DNA of 64,000 nt from Confluentibacter flavum (GCF_002843175.1 NZ_PJEO01000015.1:62001-126000), one strand, 5' to 3'; positions 51,415-60,613 are shown, counted from the first letter of the stretch. Numbers and translations: made by a program. Notes: generated from the letters alone by a model not told the origin.

Positions 51415-51570
51415 TTAAATTCCTCTACCACCACCTATTAATCTTAATAAAATGGCGATTACTGCTATAACTAATAGAATGTGTATTAGTCCGGTTGCGC
51501 TGTAAACAAAAACTCCGAATGCCCAACCAATTATTAGGATGACTGCGATGATGTATAATAAACTTCTCAT
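51415..51570 (-). CDS. lmo0937-family two-helix membrane protein
   Basis: The 51-residue protein has two hydrophobic helices (MRSLLYIIAVILIIGWAFGV and HILLVIAVIAILLRLI) and ends RLIGGGRGI, the pattern of the lmo0937 family of small stress membrane proteins. The start is ATG 51570 on the minus strand. It lies between YtxH and the 51596 gene. Confidence 0.88.
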   Translation of the reverse strand: MRSLLYIIAVILIIGWAFGVFVYSATGLIHILLVIAVIAILLRLIGGGRGI

Positions 51571-51595
51571 AATATTGTGTTTTATTGGTTAATTA

Positions 51596-52018
51596 TTATT
51601 TTAATATTTTAAATGATTCGTCTATATTGGATTTTACCTCCTCGGTACTTCCAAATGAATTTACCACCCTGATAGCTTCTTCTAAATTTACCGATACACC
51701 AGAGGCCTGACCAGAATTGGTTATTATATTCCAGGTGTAAACCTTATTTCCTAAATCTTCATTGATTAAAGACATCGGGATAATATTCTTTTTAAGAATT
51801 TTAGCATTGTTTGTTAGCAATGTTATTTCTTCATTTACACCATCCATACTCAAACAGGTTCCTGTAAACGATCCCAGTTCTGTTTCTATACTCCATTTAT
51901 ATACCTGTATAACTTTATCCTCTGCCTCCATATCATTTTTTTTTGTTGCTGCATTCATTTGGTTTGAGTATAACATCCTCGATGCCGCTATACCAGTTGC
52001 AATAATTGAATTTTTCAT
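51596..52018 (-). CDS. Hypothetical protein with internal duplication
   Basis: A 140-residue protein with two similar units of about 40 residues, one opening YKWSIETELGSFTG and ending AKILKKNI, the other opening YTWNIITNSGQASG and ending KSNI. The N-terminal segment (MKNSIIATGIAASRML) may be a weak signal. No family recognised. It sits in the middle of the leftward stress run. Confidence 0.7.
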   Translation of the reverse strand: MKNSIIATGIAASRMLYSNQMNAATKKNDMEAEDKVIQVYKWSIETELGSFTGTCLSMDGVNEEITLLTNNAKILKKNIIPMSLINEDLGNKVYTWNIITNSGQASGVSVNLEEAIRVVNSFGSTEEVKSNIDESFKILK

Positions 52019-52036
52019 GACGTTAATTTTTAGTAT

Positions 52037-52615
52037 TTATATATCTTGAGCTTCTTGGTTTAATTTATTTAAAGCAGATTCAATTTTGTTTGTATTGGAT
52101 ATTAATTCATGAGTATCTCTAACTGCTAATACTTTAAATTCTACATTATTCGTTGTTTTTCCTAAAGTTTCTAGCAACCGTATTTGTGTTTTTATCTTAT
52201 TTAAGATTATTTTTAATTTTTTTTCTATAAATTCATTATCATCAACATTTTTCAATTCAAATTCATTGCTTATGTTTATATAGTTTGGAATTGAAATAAG
52301 TTTATCTTCTGCAAGTTTTTTGTAATTATTAGATATTTCAATGTGCGTTTGTTCCAATCTTTCAGTTAAATGGGCCACATTATCGAGGGTATCAACATAC
52401 TCTATGGCCTCACATAATTCTAGAATATCCAAATTGTTTTTTGAAACACTAAGCAATAACTCAGCCTCTTTTTTGTATATGTTTATTCTAGTTTGAATGT
52501 CACTTACAATGTCATTCTCATCTTTGTCATTTTCTAAAATGTAATTACAAGAAATTAATGTGAGAGTTGCAAATACCGACATCAATATCAGTTTTACCAT
52601 GTTTCTAAATTTCAT
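52037..52615 (-). CDS. Helical lipoprotein of unknown function
   Basis: The 192-residue lipoprotein has a signal ending SVFATLTLISC (Cys23) and a mostly helical mature domain with a coiled-coil-like NNYKKLAEDKLISIPNYINISNEF region. It is the first gene of the leftward run that continues through 51596. The duplicated 41-bp block upstream (52639-52782) probably carries its promoters. Confidence 0.75.
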   Translation of the reverse strand: MKFRNMVKLILMSVFATLTLISCNYILENDKDENDIVSDIQTRINIYKKEAELLLSVSKNNLDILELCEAIEYVDTLDNVAHLTERLEQTHIEISNNYKKLAEDKLISIPNYINISNEFELKNVDDNEFIEKKLKIILNKIKTQIRLLETLGKTTNNVEFKVLAVRDTHELISNTNKIESALNKLNQEAQDI

Positions 52616-52638
52616 TTCTTCTTCCTTTACACTGCATT

Positions 52639-52782
52639 ACAAATATGCAATGGAATGATGCTTTTTGTGTTATAATATTTTTTACAATGCTTATAGAATT
52701 TACATTTCTTTTAATTTGATGCTTTATTGAATAAGTTTAATACAAATATGCGATGGCCTGCTACTTTTTATGTTACAGTATT
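52639..52782. repeat. Duplicated ~41-bp promoter-like block
   Basis: Two copies, starting near 52639 and 52742, share ACAAATATGC, ATGG, CTTTTT and TGTTA at matching positions (about 9 mismatches in 41 bases). Read on the minus strand both carry CATATTTG, one base off the -7 consensus. The first copy also contains TGTTATAA (52668-52675), the motif repeated upstream of the ice-binding gene. The rest of the 279-base gap shows no gene. Confidence 0.6.
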
Positions 52783-52894
52783 ATGGAGTATGGTTACAAT
52801 ATTCCAACATTTGTATTTAACACTAAAAAGAATACATATGAATTAACCTATCAAAAGCACTTGTAAGGTCTTATTGTATTAAAAAATGGAAAAT

Positions 52895-54679
52895 TTATAA
52901 AAAGGGAAGGTAAATAGTAAATGTGGCACCAATATTAGGTTTGCCATTTGCGAAAATAAAACCTTGGTGGTTTTCAACTATTTTTTTACAAATAGATAAC
53001 CCTATGCCTGTACCAGAATATTCATGCTTATTATGAAGACGGTTAAAAAGCACAAAAATGTTTTCGGCATATTTATTATCAAAACCAATACCATTATCTG
53101 AAAACTTAATTTTATGATAATATGGTTTTTTAGGCCTTAGTATTCTTGGTTCTTCTGAAGCTATTACTTTACTATAAGTAATACGTATTTCTGGGGTTCT
53201 GTCATTTGATTTATATTTTAACGAATTAGTTATTAAGTTTGAAAACAGTTGCTGTATTTGAAAAGGAATGACTTTAATGGACGGAATATGGTTTGATGCA
53301 ATAATGGCATTTTCATCGGTTATCGATTCTGCTAGATCTAATTTTGCATTTTCTAATAATGTATTTATATCAGCGACTTCAAATGCTTTGTCTGCTTTGT
53401 TTGTTCTTGAAAATTGCAATAAATCATCAATTAACATCCGCATTCTAGTGGCTGCATTTTTTATTCGATCCACATATAATACGCCTGAGTCGGATAATTT
53501 ACTGGCTTCTTTATCTTCAAATCTGGACAGAAATGTCTGTATTTTTCTTAATGGTTCTTGTAAATCATGGCTGGCAACATAGTTAAATGCCGAGAGTTCT
53601 TTATTATTTCGCTCTAGTTCTAAATTACGTTCTTCTAGAGTTTTAAAATGTTCAATTTCGTCAGTAATATCAGTGGTAATTCCTAACAGTTGTTTTTTGC
53701 CATCAACGTTTTTATGTAATTTTGCGCAAGCTTTAAAGTGTTTTGTAGCCCCATTTTTTTGAACAATTCTATAATGTATAAAAGAGAGGTCGGCATACGT
53801 CATCATTCTATCAATATCCTTCCTAAATTTCTCCAAATCTTCAGGATGTACAAAATTCAAAAAATTATCTAATGTTGGTTTAAAAGATTGAGGTTCTTCC
53901 CCCAATAATCTATATAAATTATCAGAATAGATAAAGGTACTTTCTTCTATATCCCAAATCCAGTTGCCTTGTTTGCCAATAATTTCAGATTGTTCTGTAG
54001 ATTCCTTAAAAATTTCTAATTGCTCATTCGCCGATTTTATTTTCTTTAAGTCACTAATAATTTTACTATAAGTTAGAAACATGAGTACTAAAGATAATAA
54101 CAAGACCATGTATAAAAACATGGGCGTAAGCTTTAAATCAGAATCGTATGTTTGCTGTCTTTTATTTAACAATTGGTTTTCAGAATCTATCATTCCTTTA
54201 ATTTTGACCCTGATAGTATCCATCAATTTTTTTCCATTAGAGAAATTTTCATTGAAATTTTGATCCTCATAATTGCCGACTGATGAAAACCTAAAGGCTT
54301 TTTCAAAATACTCCATACGTTTATCTATCAGAATATTAAGCTCTTTAAGATTGTTTTGCAAGGTTGTATTGTCGCTTCCTAGCACTTTTAACTCGGCAAA
54401 ACTGTAATTAATATTTTCTCTTCCAGTGTGGTATGGCTCAAGGTATATAGGATCGTTTGTTATTATAAATCCTTGTTGTCCAGTTTCGGCATCTTTTAAA
54501 TGAGAAAATATTTTTTCTAACTCAACGTTTGTTTTGTAGGTTTTGGTCAATAAAGCTGAAGATTGAGATAAATCTTCTATTTTTTTATAGGTTGTGCCAC
54601 CAATTACTAGAATTACAAAAGCAGATATAAAGAAAATGCTTTTTATTAACCAAGATTTATTTAGTATTCTAGTGGGCAT
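52895..54679 (-). CDS. CHASE3-PAS sensor histidine kinase
   Basis: The 594-residue kinase has two membrane helices (about 13-29 and 184-203) bracketing a periplasmic CHASE3 domain (KDAETGQQGFIITNDPIYLEPY), then a PAS/PAC domain (about 230-345, WIWDIEESTFIYSDNLYRLLG), a HisKA domain with phospho-acceptor His371 in SHDLQEPLRKIQTF, and an HATPase_c domain (N, G1 and G2 boxes: NLITNSLKYKSND, FSDNGIGF, GTGIGLSICKK). It is followed downstream by a lone receiver gene six bases away on the minus strand, its probable partner. Confidence 0.93.
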   Translation of the reverse strand: MPTRILNKSWLIKSIFFISAFVILVIGGTTYKKIEDLSQSSALLTKTYKTNVELEKIFSHLKDAETGQQGFIITNDPIYLEPYHTGRENINYSFAELKVLGSDNTTLQNNLKELNILIDKRMEYFEKAFRFSSVGNYEDQNFNENFSNGKKLMDTIRVKIKGMIDSENQLLNKRQQTYDSDLKLTPMFLYMVLLLSLVLMFLTYSKIISDLKKIKSANEQLEIFKESTEQSEIIGKQGNWIWDIEESTFIYSDNLYRLLGEEPQSFKPTLDNFLNFVHPEDLEKFRKDIDRMMTYADLSFIHYRIVQKNGATKHFKACAKLHKNVDGKKQLLGITTDITDEIEHFKTLEERNLELERNNKELSAFNYVASHDLQEPLRKIQTFLSRFEDKEASKLSDSGVLYVDRIKNAATRMRMLIDDLLQFSRTNKADKAFEVADINTLLENAKLDLAESITDENAIIASNHIPSIKVIPFQIQQLFSNLITNSLKYKSNDRTPEIRITYSKVIASEEPRILRPKKPYYHKIKFSDNGIGFDNKYAENIFVLFNRLHNKHEYSGTGIGLSICKKIVENHQGFIFANGKPNIGATFTIYLPFL

Positions 54680-54684
54680 AATTT

Positions 54685-55131
54685 TTATAATCTTAGAAGG
54701 AAATTATCCTTATTCAAACCATTTGTATAGTACTGCCAATTTATGGTAACAACCTCTTCCAATACTTTTTTGAGCGTTTTAAAGTCGTTGGGCTTTTTAA
54801 TATAGATGTTTGCTCCCATAACAAAAGTTTTTTCAATATCTTCTTCTGATGCTGATGTTGAATAAATAGCAATAGCTATATCTTTAAATTTATCATTTTT
54901 CTTCATTTCTTGTAAGCACTCTAATCCAGATTTTCTGGGCATATTTAAATCTAAAAACAATACATTTGGAAGCACGGTGCCTTCTGAATTCAAATAATCC
55001 ATTAAATAAACACCATCGTTAAACGTTTTTACCCGTGTGGTTATTTTTAGTTCGTCAAAGGCATCAGAAAAAAACAAACGATCATCCTCATCATCGTCTG
55101 CCAATATTATATTTATGTAATCTTCATGCAT
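54685..55131 (-). CDS. Single-domain response regulator
   Basis: The 148-residue protein is a receiver domain alone: acidic pocket ADDDEDD, phospho-acceptor Asp61 in VLFLDLNMPRKSG, switch Ser/Thr in IYSTSA and Lys in YIKKPND. The Rcp1-like length and lack of an output domain suggest that it signals to another protein, likely the AraC regulator or kinase next door. It lies four bases from the AraC-type gene and six from the kinase gene. Confidence 0.93.
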   Translation of the reverse strand: MHEDYINIILADDDEDDRLFFSDAFDELKITTRVKTFNDGVYLMDYLNSEGTVLPNVLFLDLNMPRKSGLECLQEMKKNDKFKDIAIAIYSTSASEEDIEKTFVMGANIYIKKPNDFKTLKKVLEEVVTINWQYYTNGLNKDNFLLRL

Positions 55132-55134
55132 AAT

Positions 55135-55698
55135 TTAGTTGGTTTGACTCTTTAACTCACGTCTTTTGGTAATAATTCGCTGAAAAGCAGACGGAGTAAT
55201 GCCTGTAGTGTTTTTAAACTGAGTGCTTAAATGAGCCACACTGGAATAATTGAGTTTAAATGCAATCTCAGTTAAATTTAAGTTTTCATTTATTATTAGC
55301 TGTTTGGTATATTCTATTTTTTGAAGAATAATAAAATTTTCAATGGAAGTGTATGTGACTTCAGAAAACAAATTGGACAGATAGCCATAGCTATGCCCTA
55401 AAGTATCTGATAAATAAGCGGAGGCTTTTAAATTGGTAGGGGTGTCATTATTAAATACCATATCCGTTATGGTATCTTTTATTTTTTGTACCAATATGCT
55501 TTTTTGATTTTCAACAATTTCAATGGAATACGCAGTTAAATCATTAGAAAAACGTTCTAGTCTATCAGCCGATACCTTTTCTAAAAGCTTAACCTCACCA
55601 AAACCAACAATTTTATGTTTTATATTGTGTTCCAGTAATTTTTCATTTAAGACTTTTCTACATATGGCATTAAAATCAAACTTTAAATGTAATTTCAT
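55135..55698 (-). CDS. AraC-type transcriptional regulator, paralogue of 48428 gene
   Basis: From ATG 55698 (MKLHLKFDFNAICRK) the product is 187 residues, aligning end to end with the 48428 regulator. An earlier ATG would add 14 unconserved residues. The C-terminal AraC HTH pair reads YLSDTLGHSYGYLSNLFSEV and NLNLTEIAFKLNYSSVAHLSTQFKNTTGITPS. It is encoded just upstream of the response regulator and kinase on the same strand, so the three form a likely signalling operon for the stress cluster. Confidence 0.88.
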   Translation of the reverse strand: MKLHLKFDFNAICRKVLNEKLLEHNIKHKIVGFGEVKLLEKVSADRLERFSNDLTAYSIEIVENQKSILVQKIKDTITDMVFNNDTPTNLKASAYLSDTLGHSYGYLSNLFSEVTYTSIENFIILQKIEYTKQLIINENLNLTEIAFKLNYSSVAHLSTQFKNTTGITPSAFQRIITKRRELKSQTN

Positions 55699-55816
55699 AA
55701 GAAATATTTGTCTTGTAAATTTAAAACTAATTATGAACAAATTTGTATAAGATATTTAAAACGTTTATGGTGTTTAAACATTTTAAAGTCGTATTTTCCA
55801 AAATTAACTTTAAATA

Positions 55817-56929
55817 TTAGTTTTTACTTCTTATTTCCCTCCATTTTTTTAATCTGCTTTTTGCCCTGGTACGGAGGTGTTTATTAACAGGGTCACCTAT
55901 TAAAAATCCGTATGCTTCATATCCAGGCGAATTATCAAAAATTATTTTTAAGGTTGCTGTAATAGGTAATGCCACAATCATTCCAGCAATGCCCCAAAGC
56001 ATTGAAAAAACAATAAATGAAAGTATGGCAATAAAAGCATTAATGCTCACTTTAGAACCGGTTATTTTAGGCGTTATAAAGTTGCCTTCTAAAAATTGTA
56101 TAAACATAAATATAGCAACAACTCCAAATGCGTACCAAGCACTATCTTTGGTTGCTAGGGCAACAACAGCTGGAATTATGGAACCAATTAATATACCAAC
56201 ATATGGTATTAATAATAAAATGGCTGCAAAAAAACCAAAAAAGAAGGCATGATCAATTCCTAAAATAAGCAATCCTATGGTATTTAATATGCCAACTATA
56301 AATATTACTTTAATTAATCCTAATAAATAGTTTTGTTGAATATTATAGATTTTTCCAATCATTATGTTTAAAAAATCCTTTGATTTGTGTCTAAACACCT
56401 TGTAATAGAAAGTTCTAAAAAAACTTCTGTAATACAAAAAGAAAAATAGGTAAATGGGAATTAAAACAAGATTACTGATTAAAGATCCAGATTGTGTTAT
56501 AAATTCGCCAATTTTATCAAAGTTACCTTTTAAGACATTCTCAATTTTTAAGTCTCTAGAGAACAACGGGTCCCTGCTGTTCATATTAAAAGTTCTTTGA
56601 AGAAATTCTATGAAATTGTAATAAATTTCGGATATGTTTTTTGTGTAATCTTCACCATTATTACTTATGCTATTTAATTGAAAATATATTAGAGTTCCAA
56701 TAAGGGTTGTAGCAAAAAAAATAATAAGGAGGGAACATATGGTAGCAAATAAGCGGTGAAATCGCCATTTGTGTTCTAAAAACCCTTGAACGGGATATAT
56801 CATAACCGCTAATATAATGGCGTATAAAATGGGCATTATAAGCGGTTTTAGTATATACAGTACAAATACAATTGTAATGAGGGTAAGTAACCCAAAAAGA
56901 GGGTGGTAGTTTGTATTTTTAGGATTCAT
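55817..56929 (-). CDS. AI-2E family transporter
   Basis: The 370-residue polytopic protein belongs to the AI-2E (UPF0118/PerM) family: an N-terminal helix pair (LFGLLTLITIVFVLYILKPL), a long central loop, and the C-terminal conserved segment with GIAGMIVALPITATLKIIF. Members export small molecules or ions (including Na+/H+ exchange in some bacteria). A quorum-signal role here is unproven. It lies on the minus strand between the AraC-type gene and CsbD. Confidence 0.9.
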   Translation of the reverse strand: MNPKNTNYHPLFGLLTLITIVFVLYILKPLIMPILYAIILAVMIYPVQGFLEHKWRFHRLFATICSLLIIFFATTLIGTLIYFQLNSISNNGEDYTKNISEIYYNFIEFLQRTFNMNSRDPLFSRDLKIENVLKGNFDKIGEFITQSGSLISNLVLIPIYLFFFLYYRSFFRTFYYKVFRHKSKDFLNIMIGKIYNIQQNYLLGLIKVIFIVGILNTIGLLILGIDHAFFFGFFAAILLLIPYVGILIGSIIPAVVALATKDSAWYAFGVVAIFMFIQFLEGNFITPKITGSKVSINAFIAILSFIVFSMLWGIAGMIVALPITATLKIIFDNSPGYEAYGFLIGDPVNKHLRTRAKSRLKKWREIRSKN

Positions 56930-57048
56930 TTGGTTAAGATAAAAATAAATTTATAAATCTGCCTTACTAACCATAATAGTAATTCTCTAACCAACCAACC
57001 AAAATTAATATAGAATTAAAAGTAGCTTTCGGGCAGATATTTATAATA

Positions 57049-57234
57049 TTACAAATCTGAGATTATCTTATGCAATTCTTCTTTGGATTTTCCTATTTTC
57101 TCTTGAATTTTTCCAAGGGTTTCTTCTTCTTTTCCTTCTGCCATTAGCAAATCATCATCTGTTAATGTGGCATATTTTTGTTTTAATTTACCTTTTAATT
57201 CTTTCCAATTTCCTTTCAATTCGGTCGTGTTCAT
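57049..57234 (-). CDS. CsbD-like stress protein
   Basis: The 61-residue protein has the CsbD signature NTTELKGNWKELKGKLKQKYATLTDDDLLMAEGKEEETLGKIQEKIGKS. CsbD is a general stress protein in many bacteria. It lies upstream of the AI-2E-family gene on the same strand and fits the stress cluster. Confidence 0.93.
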   Translation of the reverse strand: MNTTELKGNWKELKGKLKQKYATLTDDDLLMAEGKEEETLGKIQEKIGKSKEELHKIISDL

Positions 57235-57504
57235 ATTTAAAGTTTTAAAATGTTAAATTATAATTGTTGATATATTACAGGGAGTCCAAGCTAAATATTA
57301 TGTTCTTAGATAAATTTTTACTACCTAGGTTATACCCTTTTTATCAATTGCAATTTTAGTAACCAAAATTGTGCCTGTACTCTTAAGTATATATCTTGGT
57401 ACAAAGTTAAAATAGTGATGAGGTTATGGGTTACAGAATTTTTTGAGAATGTTATATAATTTTATGAATGCCAATAAAACGTGCTTTAAAATATTACAAG
57501 AAAA

Positions 57505-57657
57505 TTAGTCTAGGGCATTTTTGGTTATATAATACCTCCAGCCAATGATGGCCATTTGTAGTTTATTGGCTTTAGCGAGGTCTAATTGTTTTTTAGAATA
57601 ACTGGGTAAAACTAGTTTGTTGATTGTTGCTAAAATCTTGAATACTTGTTTTTTCAT
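57505..57657 (-). CDS. Small basic flavobacterial protein (often mislabelled SsrA-binding)
   Basis: The 50-residue product (MKKQVFKILATINKLVLPSY, then KLQMAIIGWRYYITKNALD) is a small family common in Flavobacteriaceae, which databases often label as SsrA-binding protein. It shows none of the SmpB beta-barrel and is far too short. The central and C-terminal parts are basic and amphipathic. Function unknown. Confidence 0.8.
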   Translation of the reverse strand: MKKQVFKILATINKLVLPSYSKKQLDLAKANKLQMAIIGWRYYITKNALD

Positions 57658-58125
57658 TTTTAAAATCCTTCTTAGAAAACAAAAATAGTAAAACTTATTC
57701 TAGACTAAGTTTTACTTGTTTTTGGTTTAGAATATAATTGAAATTATAATTTTAATTATTAATTCAATTACAAGTTCGACAAGTGTGATCATAATTTTAG
57801 GTTTTACAGTTAATAATTAGAGTTTGATATTCAATTGAATTTTGAAGATATATATTTAACAATGTTTGTACTTCATGATTTTATATAAATCGATGAATTT
57901 GCATATAAATATGTAACATAAAAAACAATATTAATATCATATTTAATATTACGCCCTTCATTTTTGTTTAAAATATTAACCAATAATTATGTTTTCTGTT
58001 TTAAATTGTAATAATTGTAGGGTGTTTTGGAGGTGTTTTTAAAAATCGTAGATGCTAAAACCTGTAAAAAGATACTTTTTTGGAATTTTGGTTGTTTTGA
58101 ATCTCTAATTTATTAAGAAATATGT

Positions 58126-58218
58126 GTCACCCTGAACTTGTTTCAGGGTCTCATTGATAAAGTCTTTGATCTCGAAAAAAGATGGGATGCTGAGATGCTG
58201 AAACAAGTTTAGCATGAC
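58126..58218. repeat. Bacteroidota intergenic inverted repeat
   Basis: The block starts GTCACCCTGAACTTG and ends AAACAAGTTTAGCATGAC, with CCTGAACTTGTTTCAGG and GCTGAAACAAGTTTAGC hairpins inside. This type of repeat is scattered through flavobacterial intergenic DNA. Confidence 0.7.
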
Positions 58219-58240
58219 AATGAGGAATTATAATATTTTG

Positions 58241-58271
58241 AAATAAAAAAGCACTCCCAAAAGTAGTGCTT
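58241..58271 (-). terminator. Terminator of the M56/BlaI operon
   Basis: AAGCACT (58249-58255) and AGTGCTT (58265-58271) form a hairpin that, read on the minus strand, is followed by TTTTTTATTT. It lies 25 bases after the M56 gene stop. Confidence 0.75.
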
Positions 58272-58295
58272 AAAAATGATAAAATAGCTAGCAAT

Positions 58296-60236
58296 TTACT
58301 TTTTGGTCGTGATTTCTATAAAACCGTTTTTGCCTTTTTTGCCGTATTTTTTTGTGGCAGTCTCATCTTTTAAAACGGTCATGGATTCAACGGTGTCAGG
58401 GTTTAGCTTTTCAAATTCTTCTTGAGGTAATTCTTTGCCATCAACGAGAATCAGAGGATGTTTATCTTTTCCTATATCCAATTTATGTCCAATTCTGATT
58501 GTAGTTGTAGAATCAAGTTTAGTAGCATATCCAGTTACTTTTATATCAGAATTGAGTTTGATAGATTCTTTCAAAGTAATCTCAACAACACCATTTTTGC
58601 CTTTGTCACCGTATATTTTTGTGTGTTTTTCATCTTTTAGTACGTTAACACTTTCAATGTTGTCTGGATTTAATGCTTTAACTATATCTTCAGTAACTTC
58701 TTTTCCGTTTATTATATATAGCGGGGTTTCACCTATACCTCTTATACGGATTCTATTTAAGGTATCCTCTGTTGCTTCGGCATCAAACGTTTTACCTACT
58801 ATAAAGTTGGTTTCCCACTTGGTAGTAATTTCAATAACACCATTTTTGCCTTTATCACCGTATTTTTTAGTGGCATTTTCGTCTTTTAATACATTAACGG
58901 CTTGCACATTGTCACTAGACAACTTTTCTGCTTCTTCTTCGGTAATTTGTTTTCCGTCAACTATAAATAATGGAGCTCCGTCAACACTATCAGAAAATAA
59001 ATTTTTGATAGTTTTAGTTTTTTTATAAGCGGCTGCCTTTTCTTTGGAGGAAAATCCCATGACAATTTTTTCGGATGTATTGCCAATATTGATGGAATTA
59101 TTTGAACTGTCAAGTTCTATTTTAATTGGTTTTATGGGAATAACAGAGCTAGTATTAAAGTTGGCATTTTTTGATTCATTACTTATAGATAAATCTATTG
59201 AGGTAATCAAACCATCTTTCGTTCTTTTTAAATTGCTGATTTCAAAGGTGTAGCCTTTACTTCTTAGATCTGATTTTATTTGAGTAAACTGTTCATCAGT
59301 AGTGCCATCCATAATGTAAAATGTGAAAGGATTATTTAATGTTTGTTTACTATTTGGAATTAAATCATTTTTATTAGTATTTGTTTTTTCAACATAAACC
59401 TCTTCCGTATTAAAACCCATTAAGAATAGAGCCAAAACAGGAATTACTAATGCATACTTTAATTGATTGATTTTTTTTGATTTTGATTTGTGTAACATAA
59501 CGATTCGTTTTTTGATTAATGAATTATAAAAATGATTGCTTAAAGCCATTTGATGAGATGGCATGCTTGTTTTAAGTAAGGTGTATTGGTAACTTTTTGC
59601 GCAGTTGTATTGGTTTAAAGTACGTTTGTCTGCAATAAACTCTAGGTTTTGTTTTAAATCCTTGTTATAAAACCACATAAACGGATTGAACCAAAGCACA
59701 ACACAGAATAATTGGGTTATTAAAATATCTACGGAATGGTATTGTTTGGCATGTGTTTTTTCATGTTCAATAATATGTTCTAGTTCGGTTTGGTTGAATT
59801 TTTCAGGATTGTAAACAATCCATTTAAAAAAGGAAAACGGGGAGGTATTGTTTTGAGTTTCTATAAAAATAAAACGATCTTTTTTAATGCCTTTATTGTT
59901 ATAGATTATCCTTATTAATGACAATAATTGAATGAATAAGCGTCCTAAAAAAAACAAAACACCCAGGGCATAAATAAGTGGTAAATAATCTAAAATATTA
60001 AAGGGTTTTTCAATGGTTTCAGTTGAAAGTTGTTCGGTTACCCTGATATCTGTAAACGATATAGGTGTGTAGTCTATATAAACAGGAATGACCAAAAACG
60101 GAATCAGCAACGACGATATAGGACCGATTATTAAAAACCATCGGTTCGATTCAAAAAAGGTATCTCGCTGTAAAAACAATTTATAGATGATGTAAAATAT
60201 GGTGACAACCGCCGTGACTTTTAATAAATATTCCAT
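58296..60236 (-). CDS. M56 (BlaR1-like) metallopeptidase with TonB-plug-like repeats
   Basis: The 646-residue protein has an N-terminal M56 membrane peptidase: helices to about 110, zinc motif HEKTH (158-162) and the following CVVLWFNPFMW helix. A fourth helix lies near 270-285, then an extracytoplasmic tail with three repeats of the pattern I-(I/V)-(N/D)-G-K-x-(V/I/L), (P/S)-(D/N)-x-(V/I)-(Q/E)-(A/S)-(V/M)-x-VLKD, then YG-(D/K)-KGKNG-x-IEITTK, resembling plug domains of TonB receptors. BlaR1-type proteins sense beta-lactam or another cue and cleave the repressor encoded just upstream. Ligand unknown. Confidence 0.9.
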   Translation of the reverse strand: MEYLLKVTAVVTIFYIIYKLFLQRDTFFESNRWFLIIGPISSLLIPFLVIPVYIDYTPISFTDIRVTEQLSTETIEKPFNILDYLPLIYALGVLFFLGRLFIQLLSLIRIIYNNKGIKKDRFIFIETQNNTSPFSFFKWIVYNPEKFNQTELEHIIEHEKTHAKQYHSVDILITQLFCVVLWFNPFMWFYNKDLKQNLEFIADKRTLNQYNCAKSYQYTLLKTSMPSHQMALSNHFYNSLIKKRIVMLHKSKSKKINQLKYALVIPVLALFLMGFNTEEVYVEKTNTNKNDLIPNSKQTLNNPFTFYIMDGTTDEQFTQIKSDLRSKGYTFEISNLKRTKDGLITSIDLSISNESKNANFNTSSVIPIKPIKIELDSSNNSINIGNTSEKIVMGFSSKEKAAAYKKTKTIKNLFSDSVDGAPLFIVDGKQITEEEAEKLSSDNVQAVNVLKDENATKKYGDKGKNGVIEITTKWETNFIVGKTFDAEATEDTLNRIRIRGIGETPLYIINGKEVTEDIVKALNPDNIESVNVLKDEKHTKIYGDKGKNGVVEITLKESIKLNSDIKVTGYATKLDSTTTIRIGHKLDIGKDKHPLILVDGKELPQEEFEKLNPDTVESMTVLKDETATKKYGKKGKNGFIEITTKK

Positions 60237-60237
60237 G

Positions 60238-60597
60238 CTATTTTTTGTTTTCTATTAATGCAATAATTTCCTTAAGTTCTTCTACACTAATCTTTTCCTC
60301 CTTAGCAAAAAACGACACCATATTTTTATAAGAGTTATTGAAATAATTATCAATAGCCGTATTCATAAATCCTTTTCTATAGGTTTCCTTACTAACAATA
60401 GGGTAGTATTCATGGGTTTTCCCATAAGCTTTATAAGACACATAACCTTTCTCTTCCAAATTCCTGATGATGGTAGATAAGGTGTTGTAATGTGGTTTGT
60501 CTTCCTTTATTTCTGCCATGACATCTTTTACAAAACCTTTTTCCAGTTTCCATAAAATATGCATGATTTCTTCTTCTTTATTTGTTAGCTTTTCCAT
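60238..60597 (-). CDS. BlaI/MecI/CopY family repressor
   Basis: The 119-residue winged-helix repressor (MEKLTNKEEEIMHILWKLEKGFVKDVM, then TIIRNLEEKGYVSYKAYGKTHEYYPIV) is typical of the BlaI/CopY family. It lies one base before the M56 peptidase gene on the same strand. A candidate operator of TAGT/ACTA repeats overlaps its promoter, consistent with autorepression lifted when the peptidase cleaves the repressor. Confidence 0.93.
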   Translation of the reverse strand: MEKLTNKEEEIMHILWKLEKGFVKDVMAEIKEDKPHYNTLSTIIRNLEEKGYVSYKAYGKTHEYYPIVSKETYRKGFMNTAIDNYFNNSYKNMVSFFAKEEKISVEELKEIIALIENKK

Positions 60598-60613
60598 GTC
60601 TAATTAATTTAAA

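Larger units (their letters stand above)
57658..58295. other. Gene-free 638-bp region (with dispersed repeat)
   Basis: No gene is apparent. An AT-rich stretch spans 57,700-58,020, including ATGTAACATAAAAA near 57,912. It is followed by a Bacteroidota intergenic repeat (58126-58218) and the terminator of the M56 gene. Confidence 0.6.

Noticed and set aside
57505-57657. SmpB (SsrA-binding protein)
   Set aside because: Only 50 residues and lacks the SmpB fold; the label is a common database artefact.
58435-59028. 197-codon plus-strand ORF inside the M56 gene
   Set aside because: Shadow caused by the repeated plug-like units; no independent motif or promoter.
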